Positions 18,095-26,335 of a stretch of DNA of 64,000 nt are shown one piece after another. The notes under the pieces are model-generated. The model ran no database searches. It was not told where the DNA came from and was given only the letters and a program-made list of their open reading frames with translations. Origin of the DNA: Aureivirga sp. CE67 (GTDB lineage Bacteria > Bacteroidota > Bacteroidia > Flavobacteriales > Flavobacteriaceae). The stretch covers positions 248,001-312,000 of the forward strand of contig NZ_JADOTV010000002.1 in NCBI RefSeq assembly GCF_015767245.1. Direction: 5' to 3'. A program made the position numbers and the translations under genes. Numbering within the stretch: the first letter of the stretch is position 1; every line of letters begins with the position of its first letter.

Positions 18095-18829
18095 ATGAAA
18101 ACTATTTTATCGTATATACTGAGTGTATTCTATTATATCGCTTTCGGATCCACACTTGTAATCTTTCACGCCATTCAATGGTTAGGATTAAAACTAGGAG
18201 GATATAAAGGACACAAAAGAACAGTAGATGCTTTTAACTATACTTTATTACAATGTTTAAAAATATTAGGAACTAAAATTACGTTTAAGGCAGAAGGAGA
18301 ATTACCTGATGATGCCCCAATGATTTTAGTTTCAAATCACCAAAGTATGTATGATATTTCTCCAATTTCATATTTTATGAGAAAATATCATCCAAAATTT
18401 GTTTCAAAAATTGAACTAGGAAAGGGGATTCCAAGTGTTTCTTTTAACCTTCGTCATGGAGGTTCTGTGCTAATTGATCGTAAAGATGCAAAGCAATCAT
18501 TATTAGCAATTAGAAATTTTGGAAAATATTTGCATAAAAATAATTACTCTGGCGTGATTTTTCCGGAAGGTACTAGAAGTAAGAATGGAAAACCAAAACG
18601 ATTTTCTGAGAATGGAGTTAAAATGTTAGTGAAATTTGCACCAGGAGCTTATGTAGTTCCTGTGACAATTAACAACTCTTGGAAATTAGTAGAAAAAGGA
18701 AGTTTTCCACTAAACATCGGAGTGCATTTAGAGATAATTGCACATAAACCAATCAAAGCAGATTCAATGCCATTTGAGGAGCTTTTTAAAGAAGTAGAAC
18801 AAACAGTGAAAAGTGCTGTAACAGCATAA
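18095..18829 (+). CDS. 1-acyl-sn-glycerol-3-phosphate acyltransferase (PlsC family)
   Basis: It acylates lysophosphatidate to phosphatidate in phospholipid synthesis. The PlsC motifs are the HX4D box NHQSMYD (about residues 81-87) and FPEGTRSKNG (about 150-160). An N-terminal TM helix anchors it. The 244-aa start used here is the ATG that opens the hydrophobic segment; a start twelve codons upstream would lie in the preceding terminator. An acyl-ACP desaturase follows 22 nt later, so the two lipid genes are probably co-transcribed. Confidence 0.9.
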   Translation: MKTILSYILSVFYYIAFGSTLVIFHAIQWLGLKLGGYKGHKRTVDAFNYTLLQCLKILGTKITFKAEGELPDDAPMILVSNHQSMYDISPISYFMRKYHPKFVSKIELGKGIPSVSFNLRHGGSVLIDRKDAKQSLLAIRNFGKYLHKNNYSGVIFPEGTRSKNGKPKRFSENGVKMLVKFAPGAYVVPVTINNSWKLVEKGSFPLNIGVHLEIIAHKPIKADSMPFEELFKEVEQTVKSAVTA

Positions 18830-18851
18830 ACACCCCTTAATAAAGACAATT

Positions 18852-19847
18852 ATGTCAATAAAAAATATTAGACTAGAAGTGATGCAAACTCTTGAGAAAA
18901 GTATCGGAGAGTTTGTGGACAAATATCTTATTCCTGTAGAACAGATTTGGCAGCCAACGGATTTTTTACCAGATCCACAGGGGGATAACTTCATCGAGGA
19001 AATCAAAGAAATTAGAGAAATATCAAAAGATATGGATGATGATTTCTGGGTTTGTCTTGTTGGAGATACCATTACAGAGGAAGCTTTACCAACTTATGAA
19101 TCTTGGTTATTAGATTTAGAAGGAGTTCAGCAAGACCCACATGATAATTCATGGGCAAAATGGGTTAGAGCTTGGACAGGTGAAGAAAACCGCCATGGAG
19201 ACGTTTTAAACAAGTATTTATACCTTTCAGGAAGAGTGAATATGCGTGAGGTAGAAATCACGACACAACACTTAATTAACGATGGTTTTGATATCGGAAC
19301 TTCAACAGATCCATACAAAAACTTCGTTTATACAAGTTTCCAAGAATTAGCAACATATATTTCGCATATCAATGTGGCTAAAATCGCAAAGAAAAAAGGA
19401 CATAAAGCATTAGCAAAAATGTCTAGAATTATTGCCGGAGACGAAATGCGTCACCACTTAGCTTATACAGATTTTATTCGTCACATTTTCCAGTACGATC
19501 CAAGTGAAATGATGCTTGCTTTCCATCACATGATGAAACACAAAATTGTGATGCCAGCAATGAATCTTCGTGAAGGTGGAGCAGAGAAAGGAACTTTATT
19601 TGATCAATTTTCTAACGTAGCACAAAGAGCAGGAGTTTATACAGCACAAGATTATATTGATATCTTAGAAAAGCTTCTAAAAGACTGGGATATTCAAAAT
19701 ATCAATGGTCTTACTGATGAAGCAGAGAAAGCAAGAGACTATTTAATGCGTCTTCCATCAAGAATGCAGAGAATTACGGATAGAATCGTAGTTCCTGATA
19801 CAAAATATGATTTTAAATGGTTACAACAACCAGAATTAAAAATATAA
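18852..19847 (+). CDS. Acyl-ACP desaturase (ferritin-like di-iron)
   Basis: A soluble stearoyl-ACP-type desaturase that introduces a cis double bond into acyl-ACP. Both di-iron motifs are visible: EENRHGD (about residue 111) and DEMRHH (about residue 197). Length is 331 aa, typical. Its neighbour plsC uses acyl chains for phospholipid synthesis, so the pair may adjust membrane lipid composition. Just downstream lies palindromic repeat copy A and a terminator. Confidence 0.93.
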   Translation: MSIKNIRLEVMQTLEKSIGEFVDKYLIPVEQIWQPTDFLPDPQGDNFIEEIKEIREISKDMDDDFWVCLVGDTITEEALPTYESWLLDLEGVQQDPHDNSWAKWVRAWTGEENRHGDVLNKYLYLSGRVNMREVEITTQHLINDGFDIGTSTDPYKNFVYTSFQELATYISHINVAKIAKKKGHKALAKMSRIIAGDEMRHHLAYTDFIRHIFQYDPSEMMLAFHHMMKHKIVMPAMNLREGGAEKGTLFDQFSNVAQRAGVYTAQDYIDILEKLLKDWDIQNINGLTDEAEKARDYLMRLPSRMQRITDRIVVPDTKYDFKWLQQPELKI

Positions 19848-19850
19848 TAA

Positions 19851-19883
19851 GTTCCCCTCTTGAGAGGGGCTAGGGGTGTGTTT
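19851..19883 (+). repeat. Palindromic repeat copy A
   Basis: Core CCCCTCTTGAGAGGGG (7-bp stem, 2-nt loop) followed by CTAGGGGTGTGTTT and preceded by GTT. The same unit recurs at 20508, 30081, 30375, 31492, 31976 and 32109. Here it lies four nt after the desaturase stop codon. Confidence 0.9.
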
Positions 19884-19902
19884 AAGCACTCGTAATAAAA
19901 TG

Positions 19903-19934
19903 AAGAGGTTTTTTTATAAACCTCTTTTTTTTTG
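19903..19934 (+). terminator. Terminator after the desaturase and repeat copy A
   Basis: Stem AAGAGGTTT / AAACCTCTT is followed by a long T run. Confidence 0.82.
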
Positions 19935-19948
19935 CCATAAAATTCAAC

Positions 19949-19956
19949 TAATTTTG
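19949..19956 (+). promoter_or_regulatory. Bacteroidota -7 box of the SpoU methyltransferase
   Basis: TAATTTTG followed by CAG matches TAnnTTTG, 20 nt before the ATG. The same extended word occurs ahead of dnaE. Confidence 0.55.
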
Positions 19957-19975
19957 CAGTCTAAAAAATAAGAAG

Positions 19976-20434
19976 ATGATTGATAATTTAGAGCAAGGTT
20001 TTTTTGGGATTGGAATGCAAAATGGAAAAACTCCAGAAAACTTAGGCGTACTTTGGCGTTCTGCTCAAAATATGGGAGCCAGTTTTATTTTTACTATCGG
20101 AAATAGATATGCAAAACAAGCTTGTGATACACATAAAGCAGTTGGTGCAATGCCATATTTTCATTATAAAGATTTTGAAGATTTTTATGCACATCTTCCA
20201 AAAGGAGCTATGCTTGTAGGAGTAGAGTTAGATGAGAAAGCAGTTCCTCTAGAAACTTTTGAACATCCAAGACGTTGTGTTTATCTTTTAGGTGCAGAAG
20301 ATCATGGTTTGTCTAATAAAGCAATTGAGAAGTCACATCATCTTGTGAAGTTTGATACACCACTGAGTCTTAACGTTGCTGTAGCAGGAAGTATCGTGAT
20401 GTATGATCGAAATATGAAAAAGAAATTTAAATAA
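19976..20434 (+). CDS. TrmH/SpoU family RNA methyltransferase
   Basis: A small SPOUT (knotted) 2'-O-ribose methyltransferase of 152 aa. Motif 1 is NLGVLWRSAQNMGASFIFTI, motif 2 YLLGAEDHGLS and motif 3 LSLNVAVAGSIVMYDR. It lacks the extra N-terminal substrate-binding domain, so the RNA target (tRNA or rRNA) cannot be told. It is bracketed by palindromic repeat copies A and B in the same orientation, with its own promoter between A and the ATG. Confidence 0.88.
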   Translation: MIDNLEQGFFGIGMQNGKTPENLGVLWRSAQNMGASFIFTIGNRYAKQACDTHKAVGAMPYFHYKDFEDFYAHLPKGAMLVGVELDEKAVPLETFEHPRRCVYLLGAEDHGLSNKAIEKSHHLVKFDTPLSLNVAVAGSIVMYDRNMKKKFK

Positions 20435-20446
20435 GTTTTAAAGTTT

Positions 20447-20498
20447 CTCTGAAGTGTTGCCTGAGGTTCTCGAAGTGTTACCTGAGGTTCTCGAAGGC
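20447..20498 (+). repeat. 21-nt tandem repeat (about 2.4 units)
   Basis: GAAGTGTTGCCTGAGGTTCTC is followed by the same 21-mer with one change (G to A), then a partial GAAGGC. It lies between the methyltransferase stop and palindrome copy B. Confidence 0.8.
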
Positions 20499-20507
20499 AA
20501 TTTTTAT

Positions 20508-20540
20508 TTTCCCTTCTTGAGATGGGCTAGGGGTGTGTTT
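20508..20540 (+). repeat. Palindromic repeat copy B (degenerate)
   Basis: Core CCCTTCTTGAGATGGG followed by CTAGGGGTGTGTTT. Two substitutions in the stem relative to copy A. Same orientation as A. Confidence 0.82.
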
Positions 20541-20892
20541 TTAAATTCTTACCTAAAAATAATTAGGGCATTCCCATTTTTCTTCGTTTCATAAAACTCA
20601 GAAAAAGGTCAGGCTTTCCGTTTCAAGTTTTTCATTTTCAAAAAAGAATTTTTAGAGAATCCGTGGGCTTCTAAGGTCGCCTCCGTTTCTCAAAAAATCT
20701 AAATTTTGAAAAAGAAAAAGCTTTTCACTTCAATCCTTAATGTCGCATAAACATTGAGAATTTTCTTTTGAAAATTGTAATTATTCTAAAATTATATGTT
20801 TTATAAATTAAACTATATTAGAATAAATAAAGAACACATCATTTCATAACACACCATAAACATTGAGAAAATGAATCTGAAAATTGTATTTT
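20541..20892. other. Non-coding stretch with a degenerate ~185-nt element and a short duplication
   Basis: From about 20560 to 20744 the text (TTAGGGCATTCCCAT ... GGTCAGGCTTTCCGTTTCAA ... CACTTCAATCCTTAATG) resembles a structured intergenic repeat I have seen in many Bacteroidota genomes; this is from memory and I cannot name it. Its ends ATTAGGG and CCTTAAT can pair. Next, CATAAACATTGAGAA occurs twice (20746-20760 and 20855-20869), each time followed by a GAAAATTGTA word. No ORF of note. Confidence 0.45.
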
Positions 20893-22098
20893 TTAGTCAA
20901 TTAATTGTTTTGAAATACGACTACTAGCGATAAGAGAAGCAATGTAACCTAGAGCTAGAATCGTGAAAAATACCACGGACACATTTGTAAGTGTTAGTGT
21001 CATTGGGTAAGGAAGTGTGCTGGTAATCATAATGATTCCAAAATGTTGTTGTAGTAGTACAAAAATAATCCCAAGTCCAAGTCCGATAAATAATCCAAGG
21101 ACAGAAAGTAAAAAACCTTGAAGAATGAAAACTCGTTTGATATCTTTGATAGAAGCTCCGATGTTGTAAAGTGTTTTCTGGTTATCTTTTTTATCAATAA
21201 TCATCATGATAATTACTCCAACAACATTGAAAAGTGCAATAATTAAAATCAAACAAAAAATAAGATAAGTGATAAACCTTTCTGAATTAATCAGACGATA
21301 ATAATCTGCATTTAGTTCATTTCTTGTTTTTACTTCAAAAGTATTTCCGATTTTATCCTTTAAATAATTAGCAACCGAATTAATATCACTTGCATTTGGT
21401 ACAGAAAGTTCAATGCTAGAAATCTGATTTGGTTTATATCCTAAAAGTTCTTGTCCAGATTTCAGTGGAATAAAAATATAATTAAAATCTAGATCTTCAT
21501 TATTTGCAGCAAAAACTCCAGTAACAGAAGTATTGATTTCATTAAATGCTTTACTAACACTTGTAACAGTTCCTTTTCCTGGCTTTGGAACGAACATTTT
21601 CAGATTTGCTCCAAATTCATAGGCAGAAATAGAAAGTTCGTTTGAAATTCCAATCCCAATTACTGCGCTATTTTCAAAACGTTTGTCAAACCAAGAACCT
21701 GTATAAATACTATTTCGAATATTAGTGAGTTTGGAAAAATTAGTATCCACAGCTTTAAAGTTTGCTATGATTTCTTTTTCTCCATTTTTCAAAAAAGACT
21801 TTTCTTCAATAACTTTTGAGTAGTAAGCAATGTCTTTATTTTCTTCAATAATGTTTTGAATAGTATCATTAAAGAAGAAAGATTTTCCTTTTTTCGGTGA
21901 AATTTCCAGAGAAGGCGTAATCGCATTTAAGCTTTCTTCACCCAAATCTTTTAAACCAGAAAAAACAGAAAGTACGACAAACAAAGAAAGTGTACCAACC
22001 ATAACCGCAAAAACAGCAATAAATGTGATGATGTTTATCGCATTATTGCTGTTTTTAGAAAATAAATATCTTTTGGCTATGTATAAAGAAAAATTCAA
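20893..22098 (-). CDS. FtsX-like ABC permease of the LolC/LolE type
   Basis: A 401-aa inner-membrane permease with one N-terminal TM helix (NAINIITFIAVFAVMVGTLS), a large periplasmic domain and three C-terminal helices (FITYLIFCLILIIALFNVVG; FILQGFLLSVLGLFIGLGLG; VSVVFFTILALGYIASLIAS). This is the MacB-PCD plus FtsX layout of lipoprotein-releasing LolC/E proteins. It likely works with an ATPase encoded elsewhere to release lipoproteins to the outer membrane. It starts one nucleotide after the rbfA stop codon, so the two are translated from one mRNA. Confidence 0.88.
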   Translation of the reverse strand: MNFSLYIAKRYLFSKNSNNAINIITFIAVFAVMVGTLSLFVVLSVFSGLKDLGEESLNAITPSLEISPKKGKSFFFNDTIQNIIEENKDIAYYSKVIEEKSFLKNGEKEIIANFKAVDTNFSKLTNIRNSIYTGSWFDKRFENSAVIGIGISNELSISAYEFGANLKMFVPKPGKGTVTSVSKAFNEINTSVTGVFAANNEDLDFNYIFIPLKSGQELLGYKPNQISSIELSVPNASDINSVANYLKDKIGNTFEVKTRNELNADYYRLINSERFITYLIFCLILIIALFNVVGVIIMMIIDKKDNQKTLYNIGASIKDIKRVFILQGFLLSVLGLFIGLGLGIIFVLLQQHFGIIMITSTLPYPMTLTLTNVSVVFFTILALGYIASLIASSRISKQLID

Positions 22099-22099
22099 T

Positions 22100-22492
22100 T
22101 TATCTTTTTTGTCTTCTTGGTAAAATATCAGGATTTTTAATAGGATTTTCCTTCTTTCCTTTTAAAGCATCATCGATACCTTCAATATAATCTAGAGAAT
22201 CATCTCCGATGAACTCTAAATTTGGCATTCTTCTCAATTGATTTTTTGTACGTAGAGCTAATTCATGACGTACTAAATGTGTATTTGTTTTGATTGCCTC
22301 AATCAACTCATCTCTCTTCTCCGATGGGAAAACGCTTAAATACACTTTAGCTTGCGATAAATCTGTTGTTACATTTACTCTTGTAACAGAGATAATCACA
22401 CCCTTCATTCCTTCTTTTGCAGCAGATTGCAAAATATCTACTAAATCCTTTTGAAGAACTCCTGCAATTTTCTTCTGTCTCGTTGTTTCCAT
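22100..22492 (-). CDS. rbfA: 30S ribosome-binding factor A
   Basis: A KH-fold protein that binds the 16S rRNA helix 1 region and helps mature the 30S subunit, also needed in cold adaptation. The family pattern is seen in METTRQKKIAGVLQKDL, GVIISVTRVNVTTDLSQAKVYLSVFP and LVRHELALRTKNQLRRMPNLEF. Length is 130 aa, typical. The ATG follows a TAnnTTTG promoter by only a few bases. The LolE-like gene follows in tight linkage. Confidence 0.95.
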   Translation of the reverse strand: METTRQKKIAGVLQKDLVDILQSAAKEGMKGVIISVTRVNVTTDLSQAKVYLSVFPSEKRDELIEAIKTNTHLVRHELALRTKNQLRRMPNLEFIGDDSLDYIEGIDDALKGKKENPIKNPDILPRRQKR

Positions 22493-22496
22493 TTTG

Positions 22497-22504
22497 CAAA
22501 AATA
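22497..22504 (-). promoter_or_regulatory. Bacteroidota -7 box of rbfA
   Basis: The minus strand reads TATTTTTG, 4 nt from the rbfA ATG, implying a very short or leaderless transcript. No good -33 box found. Confidence 0.4.
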
Positions 22505-22680
22505 CGTTTTATTTGATATTTTTGAAACTTTAAGACCAACTATTAAGTATTATTACAAAATATTTTACATCAGAACGGGGTTTTGTTAAAGATATTTTAA
22601 AAGATTCTTACTTTTAAAATTCTAATTCAATTATTCCGTTTAAGTTTTGTGATAATTATAACCAAACTAAAACATTATTA

Positions 22681-23085
22681 ATGAAAAAAATTGAACACAT
22701 TGGTATTGCTGTAAAAGATTTAGAAAAATCAAACCAAGTGTATGCAGCCCTTTTTGGAAAAGAAGCATATAAAATCGAGGAAGTAGAAAGCGAAGGTGTA
22801 CGAACTTCTTTTTTTGAAAGTGGTCCGAATAAAATAGAACTTTTAGAGGCAACAAAAGAAGATAGCCCAATAGCAAAATTTATTGCAAAAAGAGGAGAAG
22901 GAATTCATCATATTGCTTTTGCAGTAGATAATATTTACTCGGAAATGGAGCGTCTGAAAGAAGATGGTTTTAAAGTTTTAAATGAGAAGCCAAAAAAAGG
23001 AGCAGATAACAAATTAGTTGTATTTTTACACCCGAAAGATACACACGGAGTTCTTGTAGAGCTTTGTCAAGAAATTGAAGAATAA
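22681..23085 (+). CDS. mce: Methylmalonyl-CoA epimerase
   Basis: It interconverts the R and S forms of methylmalonyl-CoA in propionate metabolism. This is a vicinal-oxygen-chelate protein of 134 aa. Metal ligands are expected at H in KIEHIGIAVKDLEKS, in GIHHIAFAVDNI and the Glu of VLVELCQE. It is divergent from rbfA and precedes ftsX by 24 nt. No mutase gene is in the window. Confidence 0.93.
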   Translation: MKKIEHIGIAVKDLEKSNQVYAALFGKEAYKIEEVESEGVRTSFFESGPNKIELLEATKEDSPIAKFIAKRGEGIHHIAFAVDNIYSEMERLKEDGFKVLNEKPKKGADNKLVVFLHPKDTHGVLVELCQEIEE

Positions 23086-23108
23086 TAACCTATAAAACCT
23101 AAAAATAA

Positions 23109-23987
23109 ATGTCTAGACAACATGATCGTTACCAAAAAAGACGCTTGCGTTCTTCCTATTTTTCTGTAATAGTTAGTATTGGTTTGGTACTATTTCTTGT
23201 TGGACTTTTAGGTATTGTTGTTTTCAAAACGAAAGATGTTACGGATCATGTGAAGGAAAATGTTGCGCTGACAGTTTTCTTAAAAGATGATACTGCTCAA
23301 AGTCAAATCAAGTTATTTGAATCCAAATTGAAAACTTCTGACTATGCTAAAAAAGTTGTTTTTATAGATAAAAATGAAGCAGCAAAACAGTTTCAGGATG
23401 ATATAGGAGAAGATTTTGTAAACTTTATTGGAGAAAATCCACTTAAAAATGCTTTTGATGTTTATTTGAAAGCAAATTATGTAACACCAGAAAAGATTGA
23501 AGAAATAGAGAAAGAAATCAAACGTCAGAAATTTGTTTATGAAGTTTCTTACGACAAGCCTTTGATTACAATTCTAACCAAAAATATCAATCGATTAAGT
23601 ATTTGGATTCTTGGTTTTAGTGTGTTTTTTACATTTGTAGCGATTATTCTTATCAATGGATCAATCCGTCTTTCAGTATATTCTAAAAGATTTACAATTA
23701 AGACAATGCAAATGGTTGGAGCTACGAAGAGTTTTATTCGAAAACCATTTATTTATACTAGTATCAAACTTGGAATTGTAGGAGCTTTATTTGCAATTTT
23801 AGGTCTTGGTGGAATAATTTATTATGGAGATATTCAATTTCCACAATTTAGCATGTTGGAAAATCTAGAGTTTTTGATTTTCTTATTTTCTGGAATTCTT
23901 GTGCTTGGAATTATTATTACTTGGATTAGTACGTATTTTGCAACACAAAGATTCTTAAACCTTAGAATTAACGAACTATATTATTAA
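23109..23987 (+). CDS. ftsX: Cell division protein FtsX
   Basis: The inner-membrane permease-like partner of FtsE, which activates peptidoglycan hydrolases at the septum. Length is 292 aa. TM1 is at about residues 17-40, a periplasmic ECD follows, and three more helices lie near 170-190, 215-240 and 255-280. Motifs include VALTVFLKDD and TMQMVGATKSFIRKPF. It heads the conserved Bacteroidota order ftsX-DUF3098-uppP-truB seen here. Confidence 0.94.
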   Translation: MSRQHDRYQKRRLRSSYFSVIVSIGLVLFLVGLLGIVVFKTKDVTDHVKENVALTVFLKDDTAQSQIKLFESKLKTSDYAKKVVFIDKNEAAKQFQDDIGEDFVNFIGENPLKNAFDVYLKANYVTPEKIEEIEKEIKRQKFVYEVSYDKPLITILTKNINRLSIWILGFSVFFTFVAIILINGSIRLSVYSKRFTIKTMQMVGATKSFIRKPFIYTSIKLGIVGALFAILGLGGIIYYGDIQFPQFSMLENLEFLIFLFSGILVLGIIITWISTYFATQRFLNLRINELYY

Positions 23988-23994
23988 TAAAAAT

Positions 23995-24246
23995 ATGAAA
24001 GAAAATTCGAACAAACAGTTTTTATTCGATGGATATAATTACAAAATTATGCTGATTGGTCTTGTAGTTATTATTATCGGATTTGTTCTAATGTCTGGAG
24101 GTTCTTCGGATGATCCGAATGTATTTAGCCCAGATATTTATGATTTTAGAAGAATTCGATTGGCACCAACTGTTGTTCTTATCGGTTTTGCTATTCAAGT
24201 TTATGCGATTGTAGCAAAAAAGAAAGAGAAGAAAACAGAAGATTAA
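23995..24246 (+). CDS. DUF3098 membrane protein
   Basis: An 83-aa protein with two TM helices (YKIMLIGLVVIIIGFVLM and APTVVLIGFAIQVYAIV) and the family stretch GGSSDDPNVFSPDIYDFRRI. DUF3098 genes regularly lie between ftsX and uppP in Bacteroidota, suggesting a link to the cell envelope, but no function is known to me. It begins 7 nt after ftsX. A hairpin with a T-run follows it. Confidence 0.9.
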   Translation: MKENSNKQFLFDGYNYKIMLIGLVVIIIGFVLMSGGSSDDPNVFSPDIYDFRRIRLAPTVVLIGFAIQVYAIVAKKKEKKTED

Positions 24247-24284
24247 AAGATTGTTTTTCGAGACATTCTTTAAAAGATAATACC

Positions 24285-24318
24285 AAATTCCCTTCAAGAT
24301 TTGTTGGGAATTTTTTTG
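24285..24318 (+). terminator. Terminator after the DUF3098 gene
   Basis: Stem AAATTCCC / GGGAATTT followed by seven T residues. It may be only partial because uppP follows in the same direction. Confidence 0.7.
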
Positions 24319-24373
24319 TAAAAAATAATAAACAAAATTAAATATTAGCAATTGCTAAACCTCAAAGAATAAA

Positions 24374-25165
24374 ATGGATTTTTTAGAAGCAATTATTTTA
24401 GGAATTGTACAAGGTTTGACGGAATTTTTACCTGTTTCGTCGAGTGGTCACTTGGAATTGACCAAAGCACTTTTTGGAAATGAAGCTGTGCCAAAAGAAA
24501 GTTTGACTTTTACAGTGGTTTTACACTTCGCAACAGCATTAAGTACCATCGTGATTTTTAGAAAAGAAATCATGGAAATTATCAAAGGGTTATTTCAGTT
24601 TAAATGGAATGATCAAACAGAATTTTCTGTAAAAATTATTGTTTCTATGTTGCCTGCAGTAGTTGTAGGATTACTTTTTGAAGAACATTTAGAAGCTTTT
24701 TTTAGCGGAAAAATTGTTTTAGTAGGAGCGATGCTTTTAGTTACAGCTTTACTTTTATTGTTAGCAGATAAAGCAAAAAATACAATAAAAGATGTTAGTT
24801 ATTCAAACGCATTTATTGTTGGAGTTTCACAAGCAGTTGCGATGTTACCAGGAATTTCTCGTTCGGGTTCGACAATTGCAACCTCGGTATTACTTGGGAT
24901 TGATAGAACAAAAGCTGCAAAATTTTCATTTTTAATGGTGGTTCCATTGATTTTTGGAAAAGTAGCAAAAGATATTTTAGGAGGTGGAATTTCGATTGAA
25001 AGTGATCAGATTGGAGTGATGAGTGCAGGATTTATTGCTGCGTTTTTTTCAGGTCTTTTGGCTTGTCAGTGGATGATTGCTTTGGTGAAAAAAAGTAAAC
25101 TTAGTTATTTTGCAATTTATTGCGCAGTTGTTGGTGTGATTGCAATTATTTATTCAATTATATAA
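24374..25165 (+). CDS. uppP: Undecaprenyl-diphosphate phosphatase
   Basis: It recycles the lipid carrier for peptidoglycan by removing one phosphate from undecaprenyl diphosphate. This is the BacA family, 263 aa, with about eight membrane segments. Signatures are GLTEFLPVSSSGHLEL (residues 15-30) and PGISRSGSTIATSVLLGIDR (about 157-176). truB starts 10 nt after the stop codon, consistent with co-transcription. Confidence 0.96.
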   Translation: MDFLEAIILGIVQGLTEFLPVSSSGHLELTKALFGNEAVPKESLTFTVVLHFATALSTIVIFRKEIMEIIKGLFQFKWNDQTEFSVKIIVSMLPAVVVGLLFEEHLEAFFSGKIVLVGAMLLVTALLLLLADKAKNTIKDVSYSNAFIVGVSQAVAMLPGISRSGSTIATSVLLGIDRTKAAKFSFLMVVPLIFGKVAKDILGGGISIESDQIGVMSAGFIAAFFSGLLACQWMIALVKKSKLSYFAIYCAVVGVIAIIYSII

Positions 25166-25175
25166 GAAGGATAGA

Positions 25176-25865
25176 ATGAGCTTAGAATTGGAAGACTTTA
25201 AAAATGGTCAGGTTTTATTAATTGATAAACCTTTAGAATGGACATCTTTTCAGGTGGTGAATAAACTGAGATGGCATATTCGTAAAAAATTCGATATTAA
25301 AAAAATCAAAGTTGGACATGCTGGAACTTTAGATCCTTTAGCAACTGGACTTTTGGTGATTTGTACTGGAAAATTCACAAAGAAAATTGAAACTTATCAG
25401 GGACAAATTAAAGAATATACTGGAACAATTCGTTTGGGAGCAACAACTCCTAGTTATGATTTAGAAACAGAAGTGAATGAAACTTTTCCTACAGAACATA
25501 TCACAGAGGAAATGATTCATGAAACTACGAAACAGTTTATTGGTGAAATTGATCAGAAACCACCAATTTTTTCTGCGCTTCGTAAAGATGGAAAACGTTT
25601 ATATGAAATTGCAAGAGCTGGAGAAACGGTAGAGATTAAAACTAGAAAAATTACAATTCCAGAATTTGAAATTACAAAGATTAATTTCCCAGATGTGGAG
25701 TTTCGTGTTGTTTGTTCAAAAGGAACTTATATTCGTTCTCTTGCATATGATTTTGGGAAAGCTTTAAATTCTGGTGGGCATCTTACTGTATTGAGAAGAA
25801 CTAAAATTGGAGATTTTTCTGTAGAGGAAGCGCAGACTATTGAAGAGTTTATTGAAAGTTTATAA
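25176..25865 (+). CDS. truB: tRNA pseudouridine(55) synthase
   Basis: It makes pseudouridine 55 in the T-loop of tRNAs. The catalytic motif GHAGTLDPLATGLLVICTGK includes the active Asp; CSKGTYIRSLAYDFG is the second family motif. Length is 229 aa from ATG 25176. A frame extending 12 codons upstream would overlap uppP, and the chosen ATG is preceded by AGAAGG, one of the few purine-rich Shine-Dalgarno-like sites here. Confidence 0.95.
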   Translation: MSLELEDFKNGQVLLIDKPLEWTSFQVVNKLRWHIRKKFDIKKIKVGHAGTLDPLATGLLVICTGKFTKKIETYQGQIKEYTGTIRLGATTPSYDLETEVNETFPTEHITEEMIHETTKQFIGEIDQKPPIFSALRKDGKRLYEIARAGETVEIKTRKITIPEFEITKINFPDVEFRVVCSKGTYIRSLAYDFGKALNSGGHLTVLRRTKIGDFSVEEAQTIEEFIESL

Positions 25866-25922
25866 TATTATTTATAATTGTTATAAATATCATCTTTGTA
25901 ATTAAAATTAACATAATATTTA

Positions 25923-25930
25923 TATATTTG
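25923..25930 (+). promoter_or_regulatory. Bacteroidota -7 box of the first CYEC lipoprotein
   Basis: TATATTTG followed by GCAGAA, 33 nt before the ATG. A nearly identical word precedes the paralogous gene downstream. Confidence 0.6.
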
Positions 25931-25962
25931 GCAGAAATTTAACCAAAACAATAAAAAATATT

Positions 25963-26241
25963 ATGAAAAACTTTAGAGTTTTAGTAGCAGTATTAGCTAT
26001 CGGTACATTAGGATTCACATCTTGTTCTAAAGATGATGATGGAGATTCAAATTCAGCTCAAAATTGTTATGAGTGTAAAATAGAAATATTAGGAAATTCT
26101 CAAGTACAAAATATTTGTGAAAATGAAGATGGAACTTTAACTGTAACAACTCAAGGCATATCAAATACTGTTGAAGATACTACTTTAGATGAGTATGTTT
26201 CTTTACAGGAATTAGTTGGTGCTGAGTGTACAAAGAAATAA
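25963..26241 (+). CDS. Small CYEC lipoprotein, paralogue 1
   Basis: A 92-aa lipoprotein: signal MKNFRVLVAVLAIGTLGFTSC with the lipobox Cys, an acidic linker (SKDDDGDSNS), then CYECKIEILGN ... NICENEDGTLTV ... ELVGAECTKK. Four cysteines outside the lipobox suggest two disulfides. It is paralogous to the next gene in domain order and in its promoter and terminator. I do not recognise a named family. Confidence 0.75.
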   Translation: MKNFRVLVAVLAIGTLGFTSCSKDDDGDSNSAQNCYECKIEILGNSQVQNICENEDGTLTVTTQGISNTVEDTTLDEYVSLQELVGAECTKK

Positions 26242-26266
26242 TTAGTTTAAAATAAAATTATTGTTT

Positions 26267-26294
26267 AAAACAGCTCAATTGAGCTGTTTTTTTA
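26267..26294 (+). terminator. Terminator of paralogue 1
   Basis: Perfect palindrome AAAACAGCTC-AATT-GAGCTGTTTT followed by T residues. Confidence 0.87.
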
Positions 26295-26299
26295 TTTTA

Positions 26300-26307
26300 T
26301 ATATTTG
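26300..26307 (+). promoter_or_regulatory. Bacteroidota -7 box of the second CYEC lipoprotein
   Basis: TATATTTG followed by GCAAAA, 29 nt before the ATG. Confidence 0.6.
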
Positions 26308-26335
26308 GCAAAACTAAAAAATAATCAAATTTCTT

